A stretch of DNA of 64,000 bases from CAWIHS01 sp963836005. Its GTDB lineage: Bacteria; Pseudomonadota; Gammaproteobacteria; GRL18. Below are positions 52,705-61,856 of the stretch, piece by piece. The DNA is taken from the NCBI GenBank assembly GCA_963836005.1, contig CAWIHS010000002.1, positions 806,001 to 870,000 on the forward strand, read 5' to 3'. A program made the translations under genes and the position numbers. The number at the start of each line of letters is the position of its first letter. Position 1 is the first letter of the stretch. Under the pieces are notes generated by a model. The model had not been told where the DNA came from. It was given only the letters and a program-made list of their open reading frames with translations, and did no database searches.

Positions 52705-53112
52705 ATGCGTCATCGTCATAGTGGTCGGCAGCTGGGAAGAAACAGCAGTCACCGTAAAGCCATGTTTAAAAATATGGCAACTTCTTTATTTCGTCATGAA
52801 ATCATTAAAACCACATTGCCTAAGGCCAAGGAACTGCGTCGTTTTGCAGAACCTATGATCACCAGAGCAAAAGAAGATTCAGTGGCTAACCGGCGTATCA
52901 TTTTCTCCAGGCTGCGGGATGATGAAATCACGGCAAAATTATTTACTGATCTGGGACCACGCTATCAGGATCGTCCTGGCGGTTATATTCGCATTTTAAA
53001 ATGCGGTTTTAGAACAGGTGATAAAGCGCCAATGGCTTATGTCGAGCTCATTGATCGGCCCATCATTGAAGAAGATGATGCAGAAGATCTGGATGAAGAT
53101 ACTGAAGAGTAA
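52705..53112 (+). CDS. rplQ: Ribosomal protein L17
   Basis: The 135-residue protein: MRHRHSGRQLGRNSSHRKAMFKNMATSLFRHEIIKTTLPKAKELRR, with an acidic C-terminal extension (EEDDAEDLDEDTEE). It is the last gene of the alpha operon and is followed by a strong terminator. Confidence 0.97.
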   Translation: MRHRHSGRQLGRNSSHRKAMFKNMATSLFRHEIIKTTLPKAKELRRFAEPMITRAKEDSVANRRIIFSRLRDDEITAKLFTDLGPRYQDRPGGYIRILKCGFRTGDKAPMAYVELIDRPIIEEDDAEDLDEDTEE

Positions 53113-53150
53113 GTCTTCTTCATCGCTATATTTAAAGCCTATAAAATAAC

Positions 53151-53183
53151 AAAAAAACCGGACTATCAGTTCCGGTTTTTTTT
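53151..53183 (+). terminator. Terminator of the alpha operon
   Basis: AAAAACCGGA / TCCGGTTTTT stem with 8-nt loop and a continuing T-run, 40 bp after rplQ. The A-run on the left makes it potentially bidirectional, serving uvrA transcripts too. Confidence 0.9.
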
Positions 53184-53209
53184 ATGCTGTATGAAATATT
53201 AAATGCTTA

Positions 53210-53432
53210 GTAACTATTCAGCGTAATTTTGAAAACGTCCTTGACACCAGGAATTTGCTGACCCACATGGATGTGGGAAATGCAGGTTATGCATGGAGCT
53301 ATTACCTGCCCAGAAGACGCCGTAAATAGGTCCATGCAGGCTTGAATGTGGCATCCATGCCACAGACACTTCTTACGCAAACACCTGATATCAAGAACTT
53401 ACGTATAAATCTAAAATACGCTGAATAGTTAC
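53210..53432 (+). repeat. Dispersed inverted-repeat element (MITE/REP-like), copy B
   Basis: The 223-bp element has perfect 16-bp terminal inverted repeats GTAACTATTCAGCGTA / TACGCTGAATAGTTAC. Internal hairpins are CCCACAT-GG-ATGTGGG, GCAGGT...ACCTGC, and TGTGGCAT-CC-ATGCCACA (53347-53364). It lies between the rplQ and uvrA 3' ends. It is related to 13065-13288 and 58710-58883. No open frame of note. Confidence 0.9.
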
Positions 53433-53633
53433 AATAATTGTTCTTAAAAGGTGTCCATTTAGCACCAGAACCTGGGATCTATCATTTCGGGATTTGATGC
53501 TAATATGAGCGAAATGATGTATTACCGGGTCTTGTGCGATACCTAAATACTATGGCCACTATTTCCGAACAGCTATTTAGCATCATTGTGATAGCTCAGC
53601 AAATGTTAAATACTGCACTGAGTGCATACTTTT

Positions 53634-53654
53634 ACTCTGTTTGTTAAACAGAGT
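53634..53654. other. Short hairpin downstream of uvrA
   Basis: ACTCTGTTT-GTT-AAACAGAGT is a perfect 9-bp palindrome 40 bp beyond the uvrA stop. It lacks a T-run on either strand, so terminator function is uncertain. Confidence 0.4.
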
Positions 53655-53693
53655 TCAGCTTGATTATGTATCCAGTTTCAGCAGATCCTGTCC

Positions 53694-56513
53694 CTATTTC
53701 AGATAATCTTTTAAAAATTGTCCCGTATAGGAGTGTGTGTTCCTGACCAGATCCTCTGGCGTGGAACTGCCAATCAAGGTTCCTCCTTTATCACCCCCCT
53801 CTGGACCCATATCTATGATCCAGTCAGCCGTTTTAATGACATCCATGTTATGCTCGATGATCACGATGGTATTACCGTGCTCTCTGAGCCTGAATAAAAC
53901 CTTGAGCAGTTGTTGAATATCCGCAAAATGCAGGCCGGTAGTGGGCTCATCAAGGATGTATAAGGTTTTTCCTGTATCACGCTTGGACAGTTCCTTAGCC
54001 AGTTTGACACGCTGGGCTTCACCCCCGGACAACGTGGTTGCGCTTTGACCTAACTTGATATAAGAAAGGCCAACATCCATTAAGGTAGATAACTTTCTTT
54101 TTAGAGATGGAATAACTGAAAAGAACTCATAGGCATTTTCGATGGTCATGTCCAGCACTTCGAAAATGTTTTTGCCTTTATAATTGATTTCCAGCGTTTC
54201 ACGGTTATAGCGTTTACCTTTGCAGACATCACAGGAAACGTAAATATCGGGTAAAAAATGCATTTCAACCTTTAAAACCCCATCTCCCTGGCAGGCTTCA
54301 CAGCGTCCTCCTTTGACATTAAAACTGAACCGCCCGGGGTTGTAACCTCTGGAACGAGCTTCTTGAGTAGCGGCAAAAAGATCGCGAATAGATGTAAACA
54401 GACCGGTATAAGTGGCAGGATTGGAGCGCGGGGTTCGACCGATGGGGCTCTGGTTTATATCAATGACCTTGTCCAGATGTTCCATACCCTGGATAGATTT
54501 AAACGGTGCAGGCGATGAATGGGCCCGATTTAACTTACCTGCGGCATATTGATAGAGTGTATCGTTGATAAGGGTTGATTTACCCGAACCGGATACACCT
54601 GTTACAACAGTCAGTAGGCCGACCGGAATGCTGATATCTACCTGTTTAAGGTTATTACCGCTGGCGCCAGTGATATACAGCATTCGTTGCGGATCAACAG
54701 ATTCCCTCTTGAGCGGGACCTGTATGCTTAAATCGCCATTGAGATACTGCCCGGTTATAGATTTTTTATTAGCCAGAATTTCTTTGATGGAACCCTGTGC
54801 AACTATTTCACCACCATGGATACCGGCGCCAGGCCCAATGTCCACAATATGATCAGCCGAGCGGATGGCCTCTTCGTCATGCTCCACCACGATAACGGTG
54901 TTTCCAAGGTCACGTAAATAATTCAGAGTGTTGAGCAGACGTTGGTTGTCTCGTTGATGCAGACCAATCGAAGGTTCATCAAGGATATACATTACCCCCA
55001 CCAGACCAGCGCCAATCTGACTGGCGAGACGGATTCGCTGAGCTTCACCGCCGGAAAGTGTTTCGGCGCTGCGATCCAGTGTCAGGTAATCCAGTCCGAC
55101 ATTGACCAGAAAATCAATTCGTTGATTTATTTCACTAATTATTTTTTTCGCAATTTTGCCGCGTTTACCTGACAGCGTCAGGTTAGCGAAAAAAAGCTGA
55201 GCATCCCCAATCGCCATCGAGGTGATCTCCGGCAGCTTCTTTTGCATAATGAACACATGTCGAGCGGCCACATTTAATCGACTGCCGTGGCAATCGGGGC
55301 AGGGCTGTATGGTTTGAAATTTATGCAGTTCTTCGCGCACCAGACTGGATTCAGTTTCCCGGTAACGTCGCTGCATATTCGGTAATACGCCTTCAAAGGC
55401 AGATGTTCGGGTGGTTTTACGCCCCTTATCATTGATATACACAAATTGTATCTGTTCGCCTTTACTGCCTGACAAAATGAGCTGTTGAATTTTTTTATCA
55501 AGTTGCCTGAAGGGTACTTCCAGCTCAAACTGGTAATGGCTGGCCAGAGAATTCAACATCTGATAGTAATATGCATTTCGTCTGTCCCAACCTCGAATGG
55601 CGCCAGCAGCCAGTGTCAATTCAGGATTATGTACAACTTTTTCCGGATCAAAAAAAGAATGTACCCCCAGTCCGTCACAGGTTGGGCAGGCACCTGCCGG
55701 ATTGTTGAATGAGAACAAACGTGGTTCCAGTTCACTCAAACTATAACCGCATTGAGGACAGGCAAACTTTGCGGAAAACGTAATATCCTGTCCCGAATTT
55801 TCCATCGGGCTAATACGTGCAAGACCGTTGGCAAGTTCCAGTGCGGTTTCAAATGAATCGGCCAGGCGTTGTTTTAAATCTGCTCGGACTTTGAATCGGT
55901 CAATGACTACTTCAATGGTATGCTTTTTATGCGCATCCATTTCCGGCAGCTGATCCAGTTCGACAACGCTGCCATCAATGCGGGCGCGGATAAAACCCTG
56001 TGCCCGCAGTTCATCAAACAGAGCATGGTGTTCACCTTTGCGGGACTGGATGACCGGAGCCAGCAGCATTAATTTACTTCCCTCTGGCAGGGACAGAGTT
56101 CGATCGACCATCTGGCTTATAGTTTGAGCATCCAGAGTGGTATGATGCTCTGGGCACTGCGGTATTCCGGCCCGGGCAAACAACAGCCTCAGATAGTCAT
56201 AGATTTCAGTGACAGTGCCAACGGTAGAACGCGGATTGTGTGAAGTGGATTTTTGTTCAATAGAAATAGCTGGAGAAAGACCTTCAATGTGATCGATATC
56301 AGGTTTTTCCATTATGGACAGAAATTGTCTTGCATAGCTGGAAAGTGATTCAACGTAACGACGCTGTCCTTCAGCATAGATGGTATCAAAGGCCAGCGAC
56401 GACTTACCTGAACCTGATAAGCCTGTGATTATAATGAGCTTGTCTCTGGGCAGTTCAATGTCGATATCTTTCAGATTGTGGGTACGTGCACCCTGTATTT
56501 TAATAGTATCCAT
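53694..56513 (-). CDS. uvrA: Excinuclease ABC subunit A
   Basis: The 939-residue DNA-damage recognition ATPase of nucleotide excision repair. Two ABC modules have Walker A GLSGSGKSS (about residue 31) and GVSGSGKST (about 639). Signature motifs are LSGGEAQRIRLA and LSGGEAQRVKLA. Zinc modules are CPQCGYSLSELEPRLFSFNNPAGACPTCDG and CEACQGDGV...CDVCKGKRYN. Complete. No convincing LexA box (CTGT-N8-ACAG) was found in the uvrA-MFS intergenic region. Confidence 0.98.
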   Translation of the reverse strand: MDTIKIQGARTHNLKDIDIELPRDKLIIITGLSGSGKSSLAFDTIYAEGQRRYVESLSSYARQFLSIMEKPDIDHIEGLSPAISIEQKSTSHNPRSTVGTVTEIYDYLRLLFARAGIPQCPEHHTTLDAQTISQMVDRTLSLPEGSKLMLLAPVIQSRKGEHHALFDELRAQGFIRARIDGSVVELDQLPEMDAHKKHTIEVVIDRFKVRADLKQRLADSFETALELANGLARISPMENSGQDITFSAKFACPQCGYSLSELEPRLFSFNNPAGACPTCDGLGVHSFFDPEKVVHNPELTLAAGAIRGWDRRNAYYYQMLNSLASHYQFELEVPFRQLDKKIQQLILSGSKGEQIQFVYINDKGRKTTRTSAFEGVLPNMQRRYRETESSLVREELHKFQTIQPCPDCHGSRLNVAARHVFIMQKKLPEITSMAIGDAQLFFANLTLSGKRGKIAKKIISEINQRIDFLVNVGLDYLTLDRSAETLSGGEAQRIRLASQIGAGLVGVMYILDEPSIGLHQRDNQRLLNTLNYLRDLGNTVIVVEHDEEAIRSADHIVDIGPGAGIHGGEIVAQGSIKEILANKKSITGQYLNGDLSIQVPLKRESVDPQRMLYITGASGNNLKQVDISIPVGLLTVVTGVSGSGKSTLINDTLYQYAAGKLNRAHSSPAPFKSIQGMEHLDKVIDINQSPIGRTPRSNPATYTGLFTSIRDLFAATQEARSRGYNPGRFSFNVKGGRCEACQGDGVLKVEMHFLPDIYVSCDVCKGKRYNRETLEINYKGKNIFEVLDMTIENAYEFFSVIPSLKRKLSTLMDVGLSYIKLGQSATTLSGGEAQRVKLAKELSKRDTGKTLYILDEPTTGLHFADIQQLLKVLFRLREHGNTIVIIEHNMDVIKTADWIIDMGPEGGDKGGTLIGSSTPEDLVRNTHSYTGQFLKDYLK

Positions 56514-56718
56514 AAAACTTGTATGGGTGATTTAATCGTCAGTGATTAGCGGGAATTGGTATTCAGTCAGAGTGTTGCATTTAACTGGAATGTTTATTGC
56601 TGTATATCGATTAAGTATAAAAATCTATAATGCCTGGCAGTAAGAAAACTGTTAATATACTGTGTTTTATATCCAAAGCGCAAAGAATTCTGCTTATTAT
56701 TTTTATGTTGCATTAATA

Positions 56719-58116
56719 ATGAAGAACAATGATGGTGATCAGCTAAATAAAACGGAAAAACAGGCCGCTGCTTCTCTGGCAACGATTTATTCGCTGAGAA
56801 TGCTGGGGTTGTTCATGATCCTGCCGGTTTTTTCTATCTATGCCCAGCAGCTGGAGGCTACGACCCCCTTTTTAATTGGCGTGGCCATTGGTGCCTATGG
56901 ATTAACCCAGGCACTGCTACAAATTCCATACGGGATGTTGTCTGACCGCATCGGGCGTAAGCCCGTGATTATTTTTGGCATGCTGATGTTTGCCCTGGGA
57001 AGTATCATTGCAGCTATATCTGACAATATATACATCGTGATCATCGGTCGGGCCGTTCAGGGAAGCGGCGCCATCGCCGCGGCCGTAATGGCGCTGGCTG
57101 CTGATCTTACTCGGGAACAACAGCGCATAAAAATTATGGCGGCCATCGGTGTCAGTATCGGTATGTCCTTTGCGGTTGCGATGGTCATGGGTTCTATTCT
57201 AAATGAATGGATCGGTGTTGACGGGATTTTCTGGTTTACGGCAGTATTAGCATTGCTTGGAATCGGTGTGACTATTTTCTGGGTGCCGGATGCGCCGCTG
57301 CGTTTTCATCGTGAAACCGAGCCTGTCCCGGCTCAGTTTAAAAGAGTTTTATCGGACGGGCAATTACTTCGCCTGGATATTGGAATATTTGTCCTGCATA
57401 TGGTGCTCAGTGCTACTTTTGTGGTTCTCCCCCTGGCACTGGTTGAAAAACAATATGTCAATTTAGCTCCTTTAGAGCACTGGAAAATCTATCTTCCGGT
57501 CATGATATTGTCCATGGGATTGATGATCCCCTTTATCATCATTGCTGAAAGCAAGCGGCGTATGAAACCTGTTTTTACCGGCGCTATTGCTGTGGTTGCT
57601 TTGGCAGAACTGGGTTTTTTTGTATTTCATGATTCACTCTACGGTGTGGCGTTTTTTCTGCTGATATTTTTCACCGCTTTTAATATACTGGAAGCTTCAT
57701 TGCCTTCTCTGGTGGCCAAAATATCACCGGCTGAATCCAAGGGTACGGCAATGGGCGTGTATAGCACCAGTCAATTTCTGGGTGTTTTTGCCGGGGGGCT
57801 GGCCGGCGGTGCTGTGTTACACTCTTACGACATAACCGGGGTCTTTTTATTTGCATGCCTGGCTATGTGTATTTGGCTGATTCTGGCCCTGAGCATGAAA
57901 AAGCCGCATTATCTGAGCACTTATGTAGTGAAACTGGGTTTGGTGAGCAATGATGAAATCGATCGTTTGATTGCCGCGCTGACCAGTATTCGCGGTGTTG
58001 CGGAAGCTGTAGTTATAGCAGAAGATCGTGCTGCCTACCTGAAAGTAGACTTGCATGCGCTGGATAAAGCTGGATTAAATGATTTTTCATTAAAACATAT
58101 TAAAGGAGATATATAA
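56719..58116 (+). CDS. MFS transporter, YajR-like
   Basis: The 465-residue protein has twelve predicted membrane helices, the MFS loop motif LSDRIGRKPVI, and a C-terminal soluble extension (IDRLIAALTSIRGVAEAVVIAEDRAAYLKVDL) like the ferredoxin-fold YAM domain of E. coli YajR. Substrate unknown. It is divergent from uvrA and overlaps ssb (TAATG). The order uvrA-MFS-ssb is common in gammaproteobacteria. ATG 56719 was chosen to begin just before the first conserved segment; no strong ribosome binding site. A TATAAT at 56626-56631 may be its -10. Confidence 0.88.
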   Translation: MKNNDGDQLNKTEKQAAASLATIYSLRMLGLFMILPVFSIYAQQLEATTPFLIGVAIGAYGLTQALLQIPYGMLSDRIGRKPVIIFGMLMFALGSIIAAISDNIYIVIIGRAVQGSGAIAAAVMALAADLTREQQRIKIMAAIGVSIGMSFAVAMVMGSILNEWIGVDGIFWFTAVLALLGIGVTIFWVPDAPLRFHRETEPVPAQFKRVLSDGQLLRLDIGIFVLHMVLSATFVVLPLALVEKQYVNLAPLEHWKIYLPVMILSMGLMIPFIIIAESKRRMKPVFTGAIAVVALAELGFFVFHDSLYGVAFFLLIFFTAFNILEASLPSLVAKISPAESKGTAMGVYSTSQFLGVFAGGLAGGAVLHSYDITGVFLFACLAMCIWLILALSMKKPHYLSTYVVKLGLVSNDEIDRLIAALTSIRGVAEAVVIAEDRAAYLKVDLHALDKAGLNDFSLKHIKGDI

Positions 58117-58592
58117 TGGCGGGAGTCAACAAGGTAATTTTGCTGGGCAGACTAGGACAGGATCCCGAAGTGCGTTACATGCCAAATGGCAATGCCGTAG
58201 CCAATGTATCCATTGCCACATCGGAGCAATGGAAAGACAAAAACTCAGGGCAGATGCAGGAGCGAACAGAATGGCACCGGGTGGTGTTTTTTGGCCGGAC
58301 CGCAGAAGTCGTTGGTGAATACCTGCGTAAAGGCTCAGAAGCCTATGTTGAAGGACGTCTGCAAACGAAAAAATGGCAGGATAAAAATGGCCAGGATCGT
58401 TATACTACTGAAATTGTTGCGGACAAAATGACCATGGTGGGAGGCCGAGGTAGCGGTGGTGACACAGCATATAAACAGGCCGATCAGCCTCAGCATGCTG
58501 CACCCCAACAGCCGGCTTCACAACCGCAGCAGCAAAATACTCCCCCTGCTCAACCTTTTGAAGACGAATTTGACGATGACATTCCATTCTGA
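58116..58592 (+). CDS. ssb: Single-stranded DNA-binding protein
   Basis: The 158-residue protein has an N-terminal OB fold (MAGVNKVILLGRLGQDPEVRYMPNGNAVANVSIATSE, then TEWHRVVFFGRTAEVVGEYLRKGS). A Gln/Pro-rich linker (about 120-147) follows. The acidic tip DEFDDDIPF recruits repair and replication partners. AAAGGAG precedes the ATG, which overlaps the transporter's stop codon. Confidence 0.97.
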   Translation: MAGVNKVILLGRLGQDPEVRYMPNGNAVANVSIATSEQWKDKNSGQMQERTEWHRVVFFGRTAEVVGEYLRKGSEAYVEGRLQTKKWQDKNGQDRYTTEIVADKMTMVGGRGSGGDTAYKQADQPQHAAPQQPASQPQQQNTPPAQPFEDEFDDDIPF

Positions 58593-58648
58593 GGCGGAAC
58601 TTAGGGTTTTGTAAAGAAATATGCAGCTCTAAATACCAGAGAAGTCCT

Positions 58649-58677
58649 AAAAAGCCCTGATAAACAGGGCTTTTTTT
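58649..58677 (+). terminator. Terminator of ssb
   Basis: AAAGCCCTG-ATAAA-CAGGGCTTT hairpin with a seven-T tail, 57 bp after the ssb stop. Confidence 0.9.
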
Positions 58678-58709
58678 ATGGGTTTAAATTTGTTTTACAA
58701 AATATTTTT

Positions 58710-58883
58710 GTAACTTAGAAGCGTAATTTCTAAAACGTCATTGATACCAGGAATTTGTTACAGAAGACGCCGTTAATACATCCATGTAGGCTCTATATAG
58801 CCATCCCTGGCTATATAAGCTTCTTCCACAAACTCCTGATATCAATAACTTGCAACAATAATCAAAATACGCTGAGTAGTTAC
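58710..58883 (+). repeat. Dispersed inverted-repeat element (MITE/REP-like), copy C
   Basis: The 174-bp shortened copy has left end GTAACTTAGAAGCGTA (same as copy A) and right end TACGCTGAGTAGTTAC. Shared internal words include ACCAGGAATTTG, AGAAGACGCCGT and CTCCTGATATCAA. The central hairpin is TATATAGCCA / TGGCTATATA (58794-58817), different in sequence from copies A and B but equally palindromic. It ends 9 bp before the decayed toxin gene. Confidence 0.85.
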
Positions 58884-58892
58884 GTTAGTTAT

Positions 58893-59516
58893 ATGTTAAA
58901 ATCAATATATGAGTTGGACTGTCAGAAAACATCTGTAAGTTGGATGATAATAGCTCTGATGCTCAGCAGGAGATTGAAAGTTAATGCCATGTTGCTGGAT
59001 TATCTGCCTAAAGTGGCTAAGTGTACCCATTTTATCAATGCAGATTTGATTGCTGCTGGTTTGTCTCCACTGGCTCCTGAGAATGAACTGATTGCTGCCA
59101 GTCGTATTTTTCTAACTGAAATCGATGTTCGTATTAAAAGGCAAGAGGATTTTGCGTTTGAAACTACTCTATCAGGTCGTAGTTACTTAAGACTAATCAA
59201 ACGTTTGAAGAAAAATAACTGGGAAGTAGAATTAATATACCTGGCTTTGCCAAGTTCAGAAATGTCCAGACAACGAGTTGCAGAAAGAGTTGCTCATGGT
59301 GGTCATAATATTCTGACAAAGGATATTATGCGACGATTTTCACGTAGTTTGCATAATTTATTAAATGAGTTTAGTGGTGCTGTTGATCGTTGTTTGTGTT
59401 TTATGAATGATGGCAAAGATCCCATTCTTGTCTTTGAGCAGGAAGGAGAAAATAGACTCATTCTTAATCAGAATTATTATCAGTTGATAAAAATGAAGCA
59501 GTATTATGAACGTTAA
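58893..59516 (+). pseudogene. Zeta-toxin-like P-loop kinase remnant
   Basis: From residue about 31 the protein matches zeta-toxin-like ATPases: LPKVAKCTHFINADLIAAGLSPLAPENELIAA, FAFETTLSGRSYLRLIKRLKKN, ERVAHGGHNI and RRFSRSLHNL. The P-loop that should precede it (GPNGAGKTT type) is replaced by LMLSRRLKVN. A neighbouring frame retains only a SAG remnant, which suggests compensating frameshifts or decay. Without the P-loop, nucleotide binding is unlikely. The start at ATG 58893 is uncertain. The end overlaps the ATG of a small partner gene that is also broken. Confidence 0.65.
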
Positions 59517-59676
59517 AAATAAAAACAGGCCATCTGAAAAGTGACAGACTGTACTTAATGCGTTAAGAATTGCTGTTACCAATGCATTGGAAAAAAAACA
59601 GAAACTTTGGCAATATGCTGTTGTTTGGGATGGGCAAAAAACAGTGCTCAGTGGAAATGATGCTCCCAGTAAGTAA
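59506..59676 (+). pseudogene. Small partner (antitoxin-like) gene remnant
   Basis: ATG 59506 overlaps the toxin-like stop codon. The frame reads a short N-terminus, hits TGA at 59542-59544, then continues as QTVLNALRIAVTNALEKKQK, LWQYAVVWDGQKTVLSGNDAPSK to TAA 59676. The (L/G)QYAV(V/I)W...DAP pattern is, to my knowledge, typical of the small proteins encoded after such zeta-like genes. With one internal stop it is broken or nearly so. Function is not established. Confidence 0.6.
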
Positions 59677-60062
59677 AAGCACACAAAGTGTAAAGTTTTA
59701 GATTGTATTTAGGATGATAATTAACATAATATTTTACAGTTTATGTTGTGTATGAAAAATCATTTTTTTATAAGTCAATAAAATCAAGATGTTGTTTCTT
59801 GTTTGCTCACTCACTCGTTGTAATGTTTTGTGTTTTAGGTGTCCATAACCATTCTAGTCTGGGTAAAATGTAAAGAATATGCCTGGAAGCCTTCTAATAG
59901 AGGGCTTTCCTGTTTTTTTAACTATGAAATTTTGTGTATTGATTCTTTGCCAGATAAACCGGGGAGTTTTTTTACCTCTACAGACAATAAAAGAAGTTGT
60001 TTATTATCGATAACAGACTCCTGTAATAACAGGCAAATTATATTAGAAAGTCACATGCTATT
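59677..60062 (+). other. Gene-free interval
   Basis: AT-rich sequence with no convincing gene. A 76-codon open frame at 59839-60069 lacks a ribosome binding site and recognisable features. The one clear signal is the terminator-like hairpin at 59885-59919. Confidence 0.5.
59885..59919 (+). terminator. Orphan terminator
   Basis: GGAAGCCTTCT pairs with AGAGGGCTTTCC (one bulge), followed by TGTTTTTTT. No intact gene lies directly upstream; it may end transcripts of the decayed toxin cassette or of an unannotated small RNA. Confidence 0.7.
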
Positions 60063-61796
60063 ATGCTAAAACCAGCCATATCTCTTATTCAGTTAATTGC
60101 GTTTTTAATTCTGTCCTTAACCGGGGCAGCCGTCCTTTCAGCAGATGAAAGTCGTTATGGGCCAGTGAGCAATAATGAAAATTTGTGGGATATTGCAAAC
60201 CAGTTTACTGCAGACGGGGACTTGAAAACATCACAGGTTGCCGTGTCAATTTTTCGCCGTAACCCACAGGCATTCAGGGAGAATAATATCAATGGATTAA
60301 TGCAAGGTCTTATATTGATAATACCATCAGTTACAGAAATGCAATCCATACCCAAACAGTCTGCTAAAAAGATATTTATGCAGCATTGGGAGAATTGGAA
60401 AAATGGCATCACTCAAGTTGAACAGTTAGAAAATATTCAGTTATCTCCAAGCATCGAAAGCTCACCGGTCAGCGATCTTCACAACGAAACTCCTATTATA
60501 TCATCTCCAGGGAACCATCCTTTCGTTGAATTATCTGCAGCTACAGCTGATTCTTCATCTCAAGCTGAGACTGTTTTACCTGAAGCTGAGACTGTTGTAG
60601 CTGTAGCTGAGAAAAATAGTATACCTGAACAAATACCTCCTGCACCTGCATCATTCCCACCAGGGAATATAACGGCAGTCGAGCCGGCAGCAAAGGCTTC
60701 GGTATCGTTAAGCAATGATCCCGGGTTTCGACCACAAAATGAGCTTCCGGCAGAGCAAAAAGAAAAAAGTGGTCCTGCTTTACAGGAGACCTCTGCTTTC
60801 CGGGCGGAAATAACTGAACCTCTACTAACAGAGACTCAGGATTTACAGGTGAATGAAAATGCATCCGTTTTAAAGGATACAACAGCCTTGCAAACGAAAA
60901 AAAATGAACCTGTTTTAATAACACAAACACCGCTCCTGGAAATGGATAAGAATAATCCTCGCTTAAGCAAGACCTCAGCTTTACAAACTGCAATTAAAAA
61001 TCCAGTACTAGAACCTGACGCTATGACGGCTAACCCTCCAATAGCAACAACAGTAACTTTGTCACCAGAAATCAGTAATCATGAAGAAATTGTCAAACCA
61101 CCGCTAACAATAAATAAACCCGCTCAATCAGAAATAGAAGATGTTGCACAAGGTGGTATCATGTCTCAGTTACAAGTTCAGATTAAAAATAATCTGCCTT
61201 ATATTGCAGGGGTTGCTGGTTTAGGTTTACTGCTATTACTTTTTTTGAGCAAAGAACAGACCTATCCCATGGTAAAGCTTACTAACGAGGCGGAACTGCC
61301 AGACTCCCGCATGGTGAATGATGCTGACGAAAACACAGCCACAAAAATTGTAGTTGAGATTGACGAAAATACGCAAGAAATCAATTTTGCTGCATCAGCT
61401 AAAGTGACTGAAACAGCACACCAGCATCAGAATGATATTCCTGAAAAAAACAGTTTTAATATTTTATCAGAACACGAAATCAAATCTTCTGTAGCAGAAA
61501 ATTCTGCTTCCTGTGCTGAATCTGATGAGCTGCTGAATCAAACTCATATTCATAGTGACAGCGACGAGTTATCAGCGGTAAATGTTAAATTTAAACAGGA
61601 CTATCCGCAGCTGGAGGTTATTGATGAAGAGGAAATATTTGCCGTGCTGGAACATAAGTCAAAAGCCGTGATTGCAGAAAATGTTAACTCCGCCACGGAA
61701 TATGCAGAGCTTGACGTAATAAATGAAGAAGAACTACTGGCCCTGTTAAATGATGAGTCAGAAGCAGCGGTTTTAGATCAGAAGCAGAATAATTAA
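60063..61796 (+). CDS. FimV/HubP-like protein, short form
   Basis: The 577-residue protein has a signal peptide (about 1-26). A FimV-type N-terminal LysM-like domain follows (about 32-90: YGPVSNNENLWDIANQF, VAVSIFRRNPQAFRENNINGLMQGLILIIP). Then comes a long low-complexity Thr/Glu/Pro-rich region with repeated EPxLxET/ALQT patterns, one membrane segment (NNLPYIAGVAGLGLLLLLFL, about residues 377-396), and an acidic cytoplasmic tail. The tail ends with two similar motifs (LEVIDEEEIFAVLEHKSKA and LDVINEEELLALLNDESEA). The family's TPR and conserved C-terminal FimV domain are absent. Relatives organise the cell pole, type IV pili and peptidoglycan-linked complexes. Confidence 0.75.
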   Translation: MLKPAISLIQLIAFLILSLTGAAVLSADESRYGPVSNNENLWDIANQFTADGDLKTSQVAVSIFRRNPQAFRENNINGLMQGLILIIPSVTEMQSIPKQSAKKIFMQHWENWKNGITQVEQLENIQLSPSIESSPVSDLHNETPIISSPGNHPFVELSAATADSSSQAETVLPEAETVVAVAEKNSIPEQIPPAPASFPPGNITAVEPAAKASVSLSNDPGFRPQNELPAEQKEKSGPALQETSAFRAEITEPLLTETQDLQVNENASVLKDTTALQTKKNEPVLITQTPLLEMDKNNPRLSKTSALQTAIKNPVLEPDAMTANPPIATTVTLSPEISNHEEIVKPPLTINKPAQSEIEDVAQGGIMSQLQVQIKNNLPYIAGVAGLGLLLLLFLSKEQTYPMVKLTNEAELPDSRMVNDADENTATKIVVEIDENTQEINFAASAKVTETAHQHQNDIPEKNSFNILSEHEIKSSVAENSASCAESDELLNQTHIHSDSDELSAVNVKFKQDYPQLEVIDEEEIFAVLEHKSKAVIAENVNSATEYAELDVINEEELLALLNDESEAAVLDQKQNN

Positions 61797-61856
61797 AGTT
61801 GCTAAATGAATGTCTTGAGGAATTGATTTTATTATGTTTCATGGTTCTGATATGAC

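Noticed and set aside
56514..56718. LexA box controlling uvrA
   Set aside because: The nearest candidate, CTGTTAATATACTGTG at about 56650, lacks the required ACAG right half.
59839..60069. 76-codon open frame upstream of the FimV-like gene
   Set aside because: It has no ribosome binding site, no recognisable features, and a terminator hairpin runs through it.
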